NCBI GenBank assembly: GCA_947574135.1
Contig: CANPIM010000025.1
Location: 1-44,253, forward strand
Length of the DNA: 44,253 bases
Reading direction: 5' to 3'
Source of the DNA: an uncultured Lachnospiraceae bacterium
Lineage (GTDB): Bacteria; Bacillota; Clostridia; Lachnospirales; Lachnospiraceae
Made by a program: the position numbers and the translations under genes. The notes below the pieces were generated by a model. That model was not told the origin of the DNA, made no database searches, and saw nothing but the letters and a program-made list of their open reading frames with translations. This document shows, in pieces, positions 1 to 8,543 of this stretch (positions within the stretch are counted from its first letter, which is position 1; each line of letters begins with the position of its first letter).

Positions 1-71
1 AAATCCTGCTTGTACGCCCGTAAATCAAGGCTTTTTTGAGATAATCAAGCGTTTTAAAATAAAAGAACATG

Positions 72-113
72 AAAAGCACCCGATACCACTTAAGGTATTG
101 TGTGCTTTTTTCT
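72..113. terminator. Bidirectional hairpin terminator
   Basis: The arms AAAAGCAC/GTGCTTTT and CGATACC/GGTATTG form a long stem around a short loop, followed by a T-run on the plus strand and a shorter one on the minus strand. It could end the small minus-strand gene that stops at 209 and any plus-strand gene entering from outside the window. The first 70 bases hold nothing I can identify. Confidence 0.6.
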
Positions 114-208
114 TTAAACTCTATTGAATTGAGATAATTTGAGAGGAAACTACCATTTCGACAACAAAACGATAATGTGTAGTGGGTGGTGTAGTGGTTT
201 TCTCTGCC

Positions 209-424
209 TTACCCTTTTTTACAAAACGGATTTTCTTTGGAGTATGCAACCGCCGAATTGGTAAATTCATCAGAACTTATATTGTCAAACCGCTCTCGTT
301 GCCACTTCGTATAATCAAACCGTTCCCTGTTAATCACAGCAATAAATCTCTCTGTCTCCACTACACCCAGTTTCTCTAACAAACAATGAATCCCTCTGTT
401 CATAATCTCAATATCACTGACCAT
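209..424 (-). CDS. Small conserved protein, partner of PIN-domain gene
   Basis: A 71-residue soluble protein with no signal peptide or membrane segment. The central FDYTKWQRERFD stretch and the LGVVETERFI segment resemble, from memory, small proteins encoded next to PIN-domain toxins in clostridia and cyanobacteria, so an antitoxin or accessory role is plausible but not proven. Its start overlaps the end of the PIN reading frame by 11 bases, which implies one operon and translational coupling. The PIN gene is frameshifted (see 414-865), so this gene may be the surviving half of a dead toxin-antitoxin pair. The composition is AT-rich compared with the housekeeping genes downstream, which fits horizontal transfer. 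Confidence 0.55.
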   Translation of the reverse strand: MVSDIEIMNRGIHCLLEKLGVVETERFIAVINRERFDYTKWQRERFDNISSDEFTNSAVAYSKENPFCKKG

Positions 425-865
425 TTAAATCTCCCTCCAATCTTCTGATAAAGTCTATGGGGTTTAACATCTGAATCTCGTCTGTATAGTATTTTAACAG
501 TCTGTCATCAGTAGTAAGAAAACAGTCACAGGAGGAATAAACCGCACAGGCTACATGATAAGCGTCTTTCATTTTAATTCCTGTTTGCATTATTTCCTCT
601 GCTTTGGACTTTATGATGTCCGTCTTGTCAATATCTATATATTCCGCGCTGTTCTTCTGCATAAATGCACTGATTGCCATCCTTTTTGTCTCATATGGAT
701 TCTGGCTATTCTCATACCGCAAAACATATGATGTTACCAAGTCCAATTTCTTATTTTTTACCAAATCCTGTACATACAGCTTGCCTGTGTCTCCAATGAG
801 ATACGGAGCTGCGTCTGATCGTCATACGGGCGGTTGAAACAGCAGTTATCTAAATATATCTTCAT
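414..865 (-). pseudogene. PIN-domain RNase toxin-like gene, frameshifted
   Basis: The ATG at 865 follows a good AGAGGTG ribosome site and opens with [17 protein letters not shown], the first acidic motif of PIN-domain nucleases. That frame runs to ETQA and then into a stop after MYRIW. The rest of the domain continues in another frame: [15 protein letters not shown], then DAYHVACAVYSSCDCFLTTDDRLL with the later acidic residues and the typical TTDD motif. One extra A in the AA run near 780-783 would restore a single protein of about 150 residues. PIN proteins are metal-dependent ribonucleases and often toxins. Either the gene is inactive or the base is a sequencing error. A downstream start (TTG at 764) would give only a fragment lacking the first catalytic Asp. 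Confidence 0.75.
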
Positions 866-885
866 GCTTCACCTCTTTTTCGTTC

Positions 886-914
886 ATTATATATTGCCAT
901 AAGAAAATTTACAA
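886..914 (-). promoter_or_regulatory. Sigma-A-type promoter of the PIN/partner operon
   Basis: On the minus strand TTGTAA (909-914) is followed by a 17-base spacer and a perfect TATAAT (886-891). The PIN start codon lies about 20 bases downstream of the -10 box, giving a very short leader. Confidence 0.6.
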
Positions 915-928
915 GCTCTGAACCACCT

Positions 929-958
929 AAAAAGCCCCATATGGTTTCCCACATAGGG
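929..958 (-). terminator. Intrinsic terminator of the histidine kinase gene
   Basis: The minus-strand stem CCCTATGTGG-GAAA-CCATATGGGG (two G-U pairs, GAAA tetraloop) is followed by CTTTTT. It lies 26 bases beyond the kinase stop codon and separates that operon from the PIN promoter. Confidence 0.85.
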
Positions 959-983
959 CATTTACTGCATTGCTCCAGTAGGA

Positions 984-3863
984 CTATTCATCTTTTGCAA
1001 CAGCCCCTTTTCTTATCTTCTTCCTCTTCGCCACATCCCTGTCATGGATCCCTTCCGCCTCCGGTAGCTCCGGCAGGCCGTCTCCCTTTTTCTCCGGACT
1101 TTGGGGCTGAAGCCCTTCTGCCTCCACGGAGGCCACGATCTCCTCCCGAAGCACCTCCTCGCTCTCCCTGCTGCCCTCCGGGGCCACGGGGAATATGATG
1201 GTTACCCGGAACAGATCCCCGTCCAGATAAATCTCAAAGCTGCCCTTTTGCAGCTGGGTAAGATTTTTGGCAATGGACAATCCCAGACCGCTGCCCTCTG
1301 TGCTCCGGGACACATCTCCCCGGATAAACCGCTCGGTGAGCTGGCCGGCGTCAATGTTTAAAGGCTGCTCGGAAATATTTTTCACATTCAGCCGCACCAT
1401 ATGCCCCACCACCGTCATATCCACATAGACCCGCGTGCCTGGCATGGCGTACTTTGCCACATTATTATAAACATTTTCAATTACCCGCCACAGCCGGCGT
1501 CCGTCCGCCTCAATAATAACAGGCTCCTCCGGCATATTGGTCACAATCTGTAAATTCTTCTCCGCAAAGCGCTCATAAAATTCTCCGTTGGTCTGCTGTA
1601 TCAATTCCTGAAAATTCACCCGGATAAATTCCAGCGTAACGTTTCCGGAGCTGATTTTGGAGGCCTCCACCAAATCCTCCGTGAGATGCTTCAGCCTCTG
1701 CGCCTTTTCCTCCAAAATACCGATATAGCTGCGGGCCTTGGTGCTGGGCATCTCCTCCCGCTTCAGCAAATCCACATAATTAATAATGGAGGTTAAGGGC
1801 GTTTTGATATCATGAGACACATTGGTAATCAAATCCGACTTAAGCTTCTCATCCTTGACACTCTTGGCCACTGCCTGGGAAAGTCCCTCTCCCACATGAT
1901 TCACTGCTTCCGCAAAGACACGCAGATCTCCCTGGACCTTTTCCAGGGGAATCTGATAATCCAGCTCGCCCTCCGTCAACCGGTAAATCCCTTCCAGCAC
2001 CATCTGCCGCTGTACTGCCCGGCGCAGCAGCCAGAACCCCACTGCCGCATCCAGAATGCAGGCCAGAAGAAAGCCTGGAATGTTAAAGCAGAGCAAAATA
2101 CAGTTGATTGCCAGAAACAGCAGATACTCCACCAGAGTCCGTGTAGTCATGCGGCGACTGGCCACCACCTCATTGAGGAAATGCAGGATGGCACAGAAAA
2201 TGCTGTTGGTCCAGATAGTCCTGCCCTTTACCCGGCGGGTCAGGCTTAAATACCCCCACAGGAAGAAGAAATTCAGGATAAACAGGAACACCCCTCCCAC
2301 CAGACAATTCTGCTGGAGGTTTCCAAATCCAAATGTCCGTATGACACGGACACCCGTTCCCAGAACCATTCCCGCCGGGACGCATACCAGAAGGGCTCCC
2401 AGCTCTGTCTTGATTCTGTCAAACCAATTTAAATGCACCACCTCGTGTCCATCCTCCGGCCGGTGTCCTGCTGCCAGGGTCAGATACACCAGACTCAGGA
2501 AATAAAGCACACTTCCGATAAACACCCCGTAAAAAGCCAGACGCCCCACAGGTTTTAGTTCATCGAACTGTTGTTTATAGGCCTGGAGATTGTCGTTGGC
2601 CTGATAGGCCGGGTCAATGGCCACCAGAAAAGTATAATCTCCCTCCAGGGACGGCACATAGCCCTTGAGGTAATTGCTCACATCTCCCACGGTGAGGGGA
2701 ATATTTGCTCCCTCCAGAGACATATCCCTGGTGTTGTAAATCAGGTAATCCTTATAGCCCCGGAAATACTCCAGAAAATCCTCCTCCCCCAAAAGTCCCT
2801 CGGGAACCGCCTTGAGATTGGTATAGGTAAGCCTGTCAAAATTTTCTGAGGAAATAGCCTCCGTCTTTTCCGGGAGAATCATATAGCGCATATTGGTCAT
2901 GCTAGGGCTGAACAGCTCCAGATTCTCCTTGTAGGCATAGTAATCGTTATAGATAGCCGGAATGATCTCCTCCAGATCGTGATAAAGACCCTGGAGCTCA
3001 CTGGCGCTGATGCCGTTTTTCTGGGCATAATCCACAAGACTGGCATAGCCCACCGGCTGATAACGCTCCTCCACAGCCTCCAGGGTGTCAATACGCAGAA
3101 TGGTACTCTCTCCGTTATTGAGATAATTGTCCACCTCCCAGGACAGATCATCCTGTGGGTCTGCGTCCCGGCCTCCCGGCTCCTCCGAAGGCAGGGCCTC
3201 TGCCTCCTCTGCCGTTTGCTCCTGCACGCCAGCCTGGCTATACGCCTCGGTCTGGTAGGGCTCCAGGCTCTCGGTCTGGTAGGATTCCGGGCTCTCAGCT
3301 TCTTCTCCCCCATCCCAGATATCAGAAAGCTCCGAATACCCCACGGAATCCTCGTCTGTGGCCACAGCCATGGAGCTCACCGCGTGTCCGTCCCGGTAGG
3401 TGCTCACCACTGTCTGGGTATAGCTGCCCTGCATACTGTAGGACACTCTCCCGTCCTGGTATTCAATGCGCAAAAGCTGCCCGATGGCATAGCCGTCCAG
3501 GCCCCAGTTCAACAGATCCGTCAGCTTATAGTATACCCCTTCCCGGCTGGCGCCTCCTTCCAGAATCCGGTTGTTGTCCACATAATCCTCCAGATTCACC
3601 AGAATAGCCGCGTCATAGGCGCCTCTGTTTTCAAACTTGCTCTCCCGGCTGGCCGCACGAATACAGCGGTAGACCTGCTCCCGCACCTCATTCCGGTAAT
3701 ACTCCGTATCCTCAAAATTCCGGTCCTGCCTAAGCAATCCGATGCCGCCACTGCCCACATAAATGGTACACAGTACGATAGAAAGCACCATAGCCACTGC
3801 ACAGAATTGATTGACCACCAGGGCAGCCGCCTTCCAGCCCCAGGCATATTTCCATTGCTTCAT
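984..3863 (-). CDS. Membrane sensor histidine kinase, large extracytoplasmic domain
   Basis: A 959-residue sensor kinase, about twice the usual length. A membrane segment at about 15-40 leads into an extracytoplasmic region of about 400 residues. That region includes an acidic low-complexity stretch with repeated YQTE motifs around 190-235. Several further membrane helices lie between about 440 and 615. The cytoplasmic half has the phospho-acceptor H-box NVSHDIKTPLTS (His684), an N-box ENVYNNVAKY near 796-805 and the G-box GSGLGLSIAKNL at 857-868, so autophosphorylation should be intact. The C-terminal 60 residues are charged and disordered. It starts one base after the stop of the response regulator gene, so the pair is co-transcribed and translationally coupled. 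The pattern is VanS-like; the signal is unknown. The extracytoplasmic domain was not recognised. Confidence 0.9.
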   Translation of the reverse strand: MKQWKYAWGWKAAALVVNQFCAVAMVLSIVLCTIYVGSGGIGLLRQDRNFEDTEYYRNEVREQVYRCIRAASRESKFENRGAYDAAILVNLEDYVDNNRILEGGASREGVYYKLTDLLNWGLDGYAIGQLLRIEYQDGRVSYSMQGSYTQTVVSTYRDGHAVSSMAVATDEDSVGYSELSDIWDGGEEAESPESYQTESLEPYQTEAYSQAGVQEQTAEEAEALPSEEPGGRDADPQDDLSWEVDNYLNNGESTILRIDTLEAVEERYQPVGYASLVDYAQKNGISASELQGLYHDLEEIIPAIYNDYYAYKENLELFSPSMTNMRYMILPEKTEAISSENFDRLTYTNLKAVPEGLLGEEDFLEYFRGYKDYLIYNTRDMSLEGANIPLTVGDVSNYLKGYVPSLEGDYTFLVAIDPAYQANDNLQAYKQQFDELKPVGRLAFYGVFIGSVLYFLSLVYLTLAAGHRPEDGHEVVHLNWFDRIKTELGALLVCVPAGMVLGTGVRVIRTFGFGNLQQNCLVGGVFLFILNFFFLWGYLSLTRRVKGRTIWTNSIFCAILHFLNEVVASRRMTTRTLVEYLLFLAINCILLCFNIPGFLLACILDAAVGFWLLRRAVQRQMVLEGIYRLTEGELDYQIPLEKVQGDLRVFAEAVNHVGEGLSQAVAKSVKDEKLKSDLITNVSHDIKTPLTSIINYVDLLKREEMPSTKARSYIGILEEKAQRLKHLTEDLVEASKISSGNVTLEFIRVNFQELIQQTNGEFYERFAEKNLQIVTNMPEEPVIIEADGRRLWRVIENVYNNVAKYAMPGTRVYVDMTVVGHMVRLNVKNISEQPLNIDAGQLTERFIRGDVSRSTEGSGLGLSIAKNLTQLQKGSFEIYLDGDLFRVTIIFPVAPEGSRESEEVLREEIVASVEAEGLQPQSPEKKGDGLPELPEAEGIHDRDVAKRKKIRKGAVAKDE

Positions 3864-3864
3864 T

Positions 3865-4557
3865 CTATATTTTCTCCACCTTATAGCCGATTCCCCAAAC
3901 CACCTTCAGGTAACGGGGCTCTTTGGCATTGATCTCAATTTTCTCCCGAATATGCCGAATGTGCACGGCCACCGTATTGTCCGCACCAATGGCATCCTCG
4001 TTCCAGATGCTCTCGTATATCTGATTGATGGAAAATACCTTCCCCTGATTCTTTACCAGCAAGAGCAGAATATTATACTCAATGGGCGTAAGCTTTACCG
4101 CCTCTCCGTCCACAGTCACCTCCTTCAGATCATCGTTGATCATCAGGCCTCCTGTCTGAAAAATATTCTGCTGCTCCACAGCCACCGTGCCAAGCTTGGT
4201 ATAGCGGCGCAGCTGGGACTTTACCCGGGCCACCAGCTCCAGGGGATTAAAGGGCTTTGTCACATAATCGTCCGCCCCAATGTTCAGGCCCAAAATCTTA
4301 TCCGCGTCCTCCGACTTGGCCGACAAAATAATTATGGGAATGCTGCTGTCCTCCCGGATCTTCAATGTGGCGCGAATCCCGTCCAGCCGGGGCATCATAA
4401 TATCTATAATCAAAAGCTGGACTTCGTTTTTTTCCAGCATCTCCACAGCCTGAATCCCGTCATAGGCCTTCAGCACCTCATAGCCCTCCTGGCTCAGATA
4501 AATTTCAATGGCATCCACAATCTCTCTGTCATCATCACATACCAAAACCGTATTCAT
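3865..4557 (-). CDS. OmpR/VanR-family response regulator
   Basis: 230 residues. The receiver domain has the acidic pocket Asp8-Asp9-Asp10, the phospho-acceptor Asp52 in IIDIMMPRLDG and the conserved Lys101 in YVTKPF. A winged-helix DNA-binding domain of the OmpR type follows (LTPIEYNILLLL through the C-terminal VVWGIGYKVEK). The ATG at 4557 is preferred over an upstream in-frame start because AAGGAG lies 8 bases before it and homologues begin with this motif. It is the cognate partner of the downstream kinase. CTTAAG repeats upstream (4644-4660) are a candidate autoregulatory site. Confidence 0.92.
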   Translation of the reverse strand: MNTVLVCDDDREIVDAIEIYLSQEGYEVLKAYDGIQAVEMLEKNEVQLLIIDIMMPRLDGIRATLKIREDSSIPIIILSAKSEDADKILGLNIGADDYVTKPFNPLELVARVKSQLRRYTKLGTVAVEQQNIFQTGGLMINDDLKEVTVDGEAVKLTPIEYNILLLLVKNQGKVFSINQIYESIWNEDAIGADNTVAVHIRHIREKIEINAKEPRYLKVVWGIGYKVEKI

Positions 4558-4643
4558 GCAGCACACTCCTTGTCTGAAATCAGCGACACTCCTGCTGTTC
4601 ATTAACCATAGCAACAAATTGTTAAATTCCCGCTTGCCCATTC

Positions 4644-4660
4644 CTTAAGCTTTTCTTAAG
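4644..4660 (-). promoter_or_regulatory. Candidate response-regulator operator, CTTAAG direct repeat
   Basis: Two CTTAAG hexamers (4644-4649 and 4655-4660) are spaced 11 bases start to start, one helical turn, about 90 bases upstream of the response regulator gene. OmpR/VanR-type regulators commonly bind such tandem half-sites as dimers. No clear -35/-10 pair could be assigned downstream. Confidence 0.4.
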
Positions 4661-4684
4661 AAATCCTCTGTCTGGTTTATCCGC

Positions 4685-4713
4685 AAAAAACACTCCGGAA
4701 AATCCCGGAGTGT
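4685..4713 (-). terminator. Intrinsic terminator after degV
   Basis: The arms ACACTCCGG/CCGGAGTGT (9 bp) are followed by six Ts on the minus strand, 40-70 bases beyond the degV stop codon. It separates the nadE-degV operon from the two-component pair. Confidence 0.88.
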
Positions 4714-4756
4714 CCCTTTTATCCTCGCTTTTGTCTATTCCCGTTTCTCCTTTTTA

Positions 4757-5641
4757 TCAATCCAGCCACTGGGCATAGGGCTCCTCCGAAGCGCTTAAAA
4801 ATACAATGCCGATGATTCCCGGTCCCGTATGAGCGCCGATGGCGCAGCCCACCCGGGATTCTATAATGTCCCGGCAGTGATACTGCTCCCGGAGCATATC
4901 CTTAACCCGGCTGCAGGTTTCCCTGTCATTTCCGTGAACGACTCCAATGACCTGCTGCTCCAGGTTTACCCCCCGTTCTCCCACAATTTCCACACAGCGC
5001 TTCAGGGATTTCTGCCGTCCCCGCACCTTCTCAATGGCCACCAGAGCTCCCTCCTCATTGACCTCAATAATGGGCTTCAGATCCAGGATCCCTCCCAGAA
5101 CTGCGGAGGTTTTACTAAGACGTCCGCCCTTGTAGAGATACTCCAGGGTATCCACGGTCACAATGTGCTCCAGATTGTCAAAGAAATACCGGGCCGCCTC
5201 TATCACCGTCTCCTTGGGCGCGCCCTTGGCCTGCATCTGCAAAAGCTTATAGACTCCCAGGCCAAAGCCCATGGAAGCGCATTTGGAATCAATAATGGTC
5301 AGATCAAAATCCGGATACTCCTCCAAAAGCTCCTGCTTTGCCAGATTTGCCGCATTAAAGGTTCCCGCAATCCCTGTGGAAAAGCAGGGATAAATCACCG
5401 ACTCCCCCCGCTTTGCATAGGGCTCAAAATGCTGACGAAACATATGGGCATTGATATGGTAGGTGGTTATCTCCGCTCCTTCTGCCTGAATTTTGTAAAA
5501 TTCATCAGGAAAAATGGTATCTCCGTCAAAGTAATCCGTTCCGTTAATAATAACAGGCGTGGGGATCACAGGGAGATCGTACTTCTCTATGATTTCCCTG
5601 GGTAAATCGGTGGCAGAATCCGTGATAATTTGATATGACAT
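4757..5641 (-). CDS. DegV family fatty-acid-binding protein
   Basis: 294 residues, the full length of the family. The N-terminal MSYQIITDSATDLP and PTPVIING strands, the YPCFSTGIAGTFNAA motif (ligand-contacting SGT-like region), the KGGRLSKTSAVLGGILDLKPI segment and the C-terminal HTGPGIIGI motif are all typical of DegV/FakB-like lipid binders. In Gram-positives these proteins present fatty acids to a fatty-acid kinase (FakA). No kinase gene is adjacent, so the exact role here is inferred. The ATG at 5641 has GAGGAAAG before it; an upstream in-frame ATG lacks this. It is probably the last gene of the methyltransferase-hslO-nadE operon, since no terminator is seen in the 69-base gap after nadE. 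Confidence 0.9.
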   Translation of the reverse strand: MSYQIITDSATDLPREIIEKYDLPVIPTPVIINGTDYFDGDTIFPDEFYKIQAEGAEITTYHINAHMFRQHFEPYAKRGESVIYPCFSTGIAGTFNAANLAKQELLEEYPDFDLTIIDSKCASMGFGLGVYKLLQMQAKGAPKETVIEAARYFFDNLEHIVTVDTLEYLYKGGRLSKTSAVLGGILDLKPIIEVNEEGALVAIEKVRGRQKSLKRCVEIVGERGVNLEQQVIGVVHGNDRETCSRVKDMLREQYHCRDIIESRVGCAIGAHTGPGIIGIVFLSASEEPYAQWLD

Positions 5642-5710
5642 ACGCTTTCCTCTTTCCTTAATCTTAACCATGCCCCTAAGGCATTTCATTTCCTGGTGCT
5701 TCCGGAATCC

Positions 5711-7645
5711 TCAGGCCTGAAGCTTCTCGGCCTCTGCAAGCCAGATATGGGCACAGGCATCGCTGGGCATCCGCAGGTCTCCCCGGGGAGACACCGCCAC
5801 AGAGCCCACCTTAGGTCCGTCCGGCAGACAGGAGCGTTTAAATTGCTGGGCAAAAAACCGGCGGTAGAATACCTTTAGCCATTTCAAAAGCACCTCATTT
5901 TCGTAGCTTCCTCCAAAAGCCAGCCGGGCCAGCCGGTAAAGCTTCTCTGGCCCAAAGCCAAAGCGCAGAATATAATACAGATAAAAATCGTGAATCTCAT
6001 AGGGCCCCACCAGATCCTCTGTCTTTTGGGAAATCACTCCGTCCTGTGGCGGCAAAAGCTCCGGGCTCACCGGCGTATCCAGCACATCCCGTAATACCTG
6101 ACTTAGCTCTCTGTCCCCGCAGCTCTCTGCATAATACTGCACCAGATGACGCACCAGAGTCTTGGGAACCCCGGCATTGACCCCGTACATGGACATATGG
6201 TCCCCGTTGTAGGTAGCCCAGCCCAGGGCCAGCTCAGACATGTCCCCGGTTCCAATCACCATGCCGCCGATCTGATTGGCCAGATCCATGAGCACCTGGG
6301 TCCGCTCCCGGGCCTGGGAGTTTTCATAGGTGACATCATGGCTTTCCATATCCTGTCCGATATCCCGAAAATGCAGGGTTACGGCCTCCTTAATGTCAAC
6401 CTCTTTAAGCTTGGCTCCCAGCCTTCTGGTGAGCTCACAGGCATTGGTATAAGTGCGATCCGTAGTGCCAAAGCAGGGCATAGTCACACAGAGAATCCCT
6501 TCCCTGGGCAGGGAAAGGCTGTCAAAAGCCCGGGCTGTCACCAGCAAGGCCAAGGTGGAATCCAGTCCCCCGGAAATTCCCACCACAGCCCGTTTGCTGT
6601 TGGTATGCTCCAGACGTTTTTTCAGTCCCATGGCCTGAATAGCCAGAATCTCCTCACATCTGCGGTTCCGGTCCTCCCGGCTGTCCGGCACAAAGGGATG
6701 GGCATTTACCTGACGCTCCAGAAGCGTCTCCTCCTGGTTTAAGTGAAAGCCGATCTCTGTATAATCCGTGTCCGGTCTTACAAAAAAGGTGGTCATTCTC
6801 CGGCGCTCTCCCGCCAGACGGGCTACATCCAGATCCCCGTAGAGTATCCCATTCTGGAACCTGTCCGCCCGACTGAGCAATGTACCGTTCTCCGCAATCA
6901 GGCTGTGGCCCCCGAATACCAAATCCTGGGTGGATTCTCCTTCCCCTGCATTGGCATAAATATACCCACACACCAGGCGGGCGGATTGTCCCCTTATCAG
7001 CTCTTCCCGATAGGCATCCTTGCCTGTGGTCTCATCGCTGGCCGAGCAATTCACAATTACAGTGGCTCCCGTCAGGGCATGGCGGATACTGGGGGGATCC
7101 GGCACCCACACATCCTCACAGATCTCCGCGGCTACCACCAGGTCCGGCATACTCTCACAGTGAAATAAAAGATCGGTTCCAAAGGGAATGTAATCCTCCT
7201 TCCCTCCGGCTCCCCGGTCCACCCACACAAACTCTGCCTCCCGGCTTCCCGGCACAAAATGGCGAAGCTCATAAAACTCTCCGTAATTTGGAAGATGGGT
7301 CTTGGGCACCATTCCTAGAAGCCCTCCCCGGCTTATGGCCGCTGCCACATTGTACAGCTTCCCCTCCTTGGCCCAGGGAAGCCCCACAAAGATCAGGGCA
7401 TCCAGATCCCGGGATGCATCCACGATCCGATACAGCTGCTCCTTGGCACTTGTAAGCAGGATCTCCTGCAAAAACAAATCCCCACAGGTATAGCCTGTAA
7501 TGCAAAGCTCTGGAAACACTATAAGCTTTGCACCCCTGCAAGCCGCCTCCTCCATCAGACGGATAATCTCCCCTGCATTGTACTCCGGGTCCGCCACCCG
7601 AATCTTGGGTGTTATAGCCGCTGTTTTGATAAATCCATGCCTCAT
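5711..7645 (-). CDS. nadE: Glutamine-dependent NAD+ synthetase
   Basis: 644 residues with two domains. Residues about 1-290 are a nitrilase-type glutaminase with the Glu46-Lys115-Cys176 triad (FPELCITGY, VPKTHLPN, AEICEDVW). Residues about 330-640 are the ATP-dependent amidotransferase with the PP-loop SGGLDSTLAL starting at 358 and a TGDMSELALGW motif. It converts deamido-NAD+ to NAD+ using glutamine-derived ammonia channelled between domains, the last step of NAD synthesis, in the cytosol. The start ATG has AAGGAG about 10 bases upstream. It follows hslO by 16 bases in an apparent operon. Length and both active sites are intact. Confidence 0.96.
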   Translation of the reverse strand: MRHGFIKTAAITPKIRVADPEYNAGEIIRLMEEAACRGAKLIVFPELCITGYTCGDLFLQEILLTSAKEQLYRIVDASRDLDALIFVGLPWAKEGKLYNVAAAISRGGLLGMVPKTHLPNYGEFYELRHFVPGSREAEFVWVDRGAGGKEDYIPFGTDLLFHCESMPDLVVAAEICEDVWVPDPPSIRHALTGATVIVNCSASDETTGKDAYREELIRGQSARLVCGYIYANAGEGESTQDLVFGGHSLIAENGTLLSRADRFQNGILYGDLDVARLAGERRRMTTFFVRPDTDYTEIGFHLNQEETLLERQVNAHPFVPDSREDRNRRCEEILAIQAMGLKKRLEHTNSKRAVVGISGGLDSTLALLVTARAFDSLSLPREGILCVTMPCFGTTDRTYTNACELTRRLGAKLKEVDIKEAVTLHFRDIGQDMESHDVTYENSQARERTQVLMDLANQIGGMVIGTGDMSELALGWATYNGDHMSMYGVNAGVPKTLVRHLVQYYAESCGDRELSQVLRDVLDTPVSPELLPPQDGVISQKTEDLVGPYEIHDFYLYYILRFGFGPEKLYRLARLAFGGSYENEVLLKWLKVFYRRFFAQQFKRSCLPDGPKVGSVAVSPRGDLRMPSDACAHIWLAEAEKLQA

Positions 7646-7661
7646 CCTGTTTTCGCTCCTT

Positions 7662-8543
7662 CTATCTCTTGGCCTGACGCAACAGTTCCTTTAAATCCTC
7701 TATGGAAAACACATAATTTTTGTTGCAAAAATGGCAGCTAGCCTCCACAGGCTTTCCCTCCTGTATCATCTCCCGAATATCCTTGCTGCCAATGCTTACA
7801 ATGGCTCTGGCCACCCGCTCCTTGGAGCAGTCGCAGGCAAAGCCTGTGGATATCTTGTCGTAAATCTCCAGGCCGAATTCTCCCAGAAGCTCCTCCAAAA
7901 TCCCCTCCGGTGTGCTGCCTCTGTCTAACAGGGCTGTCACAGAGCTAACCCCTGCCAGCTTTTCCTCCAGCCCGTCCACCACACGCTCCTCCACAAAGGG
8001 CATCAGCTGAATGATAAAGCCCCCGGCCTGGCGCACTGTATTATTCTTTTCCATCAGCACTCCTAAGCCCACAGCCGAGGGAACCTGCTCCGAGGTGGCA
8101 AAATAGTAGGTGAGATCCTCAGCGATCTCTGAGGTCTGAAGCTCGGTCTGTCCCACATAGGGCTCCTTCATGCCCAGATCCTTGATCACGCTGAGCATCC
8201 CATCCCCTATGGCCCCCGCCACATCAAGCTTCCCCTTGGCATTGGCTCCCAAAAGCACCTGGGGATGGTGCACATACCCCTTTACCCGGGCCTTGGCATC
8301 CGCCGTCACTGTGATCCCTCCCAGGGGACCGGTTCCCTTTATCTGCAGGGTCAGAAGGTCCTTTTCTCCCTTCATCATGGCTCCCATCATGGCCCCTGCG
8401 CTTAAGAGGCGTCCCAGAGCCGCCGTGGCCACCGGACTGGTATTGTGCCGCTGCCGGGCATATTCCACCGTTTCCCTGGACGTAATGGCAAAGGCCCGAA
8501 TCTGGCCTTCTGCCGCCGTAGCCCTTACAATATAATCTAACAT
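7662..8543 (-). CDS. hslO: Redox-regulated chaperone Hsp33
   Basis: 293 residues. The C-terminal zinc switch CDC...CHFC, four cysteines in CxC and CxxC pairs near residues 235-270, is the hallmark of Hsp33. The N-terminal domain carries the usual RHNTSPVATAALGRLLSAGAMMG segment. On oxidation with heat the zinc is released and the protein becomes a holdase chaperone in the cytosol. Its ATG overlaps the end of the upstream methyltransferase gene by 7 bases, which implies translational coupling. Confidence 0.96.
   Translation of the reverse strand: MLDYIVRATAAEGQIRAFAITSRETVEYARQRHNTSPVATAALGRLLSAGAMMGAMMKGEKDLLTLQIKGTGPLGGITVTADAKARVKGYVHHPQVLLGANAKGKLDVAGAIGDGMLSVIKDLGMKEPYVGQTELQTSEIAEDLTYYFATSEQVPSAVGLGVLMEKNNTVRQAGGFIIQLMPFVEERVVDGLEEKLAGVSSVTALLDRGSTPEGILEELLGEFGLEIYDKISTGFACDCSKERVARAIVSIGSKDIREMIQEGKPVEASCHFCNKNYVFSIEDLKELLRQAKR

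Noticed and set aside
1..70. End of a plus-strand gene entering the window
   Set aside because: A frame is open to about 126 but overlaps the terminator hairpin and shows no recognisable motif.
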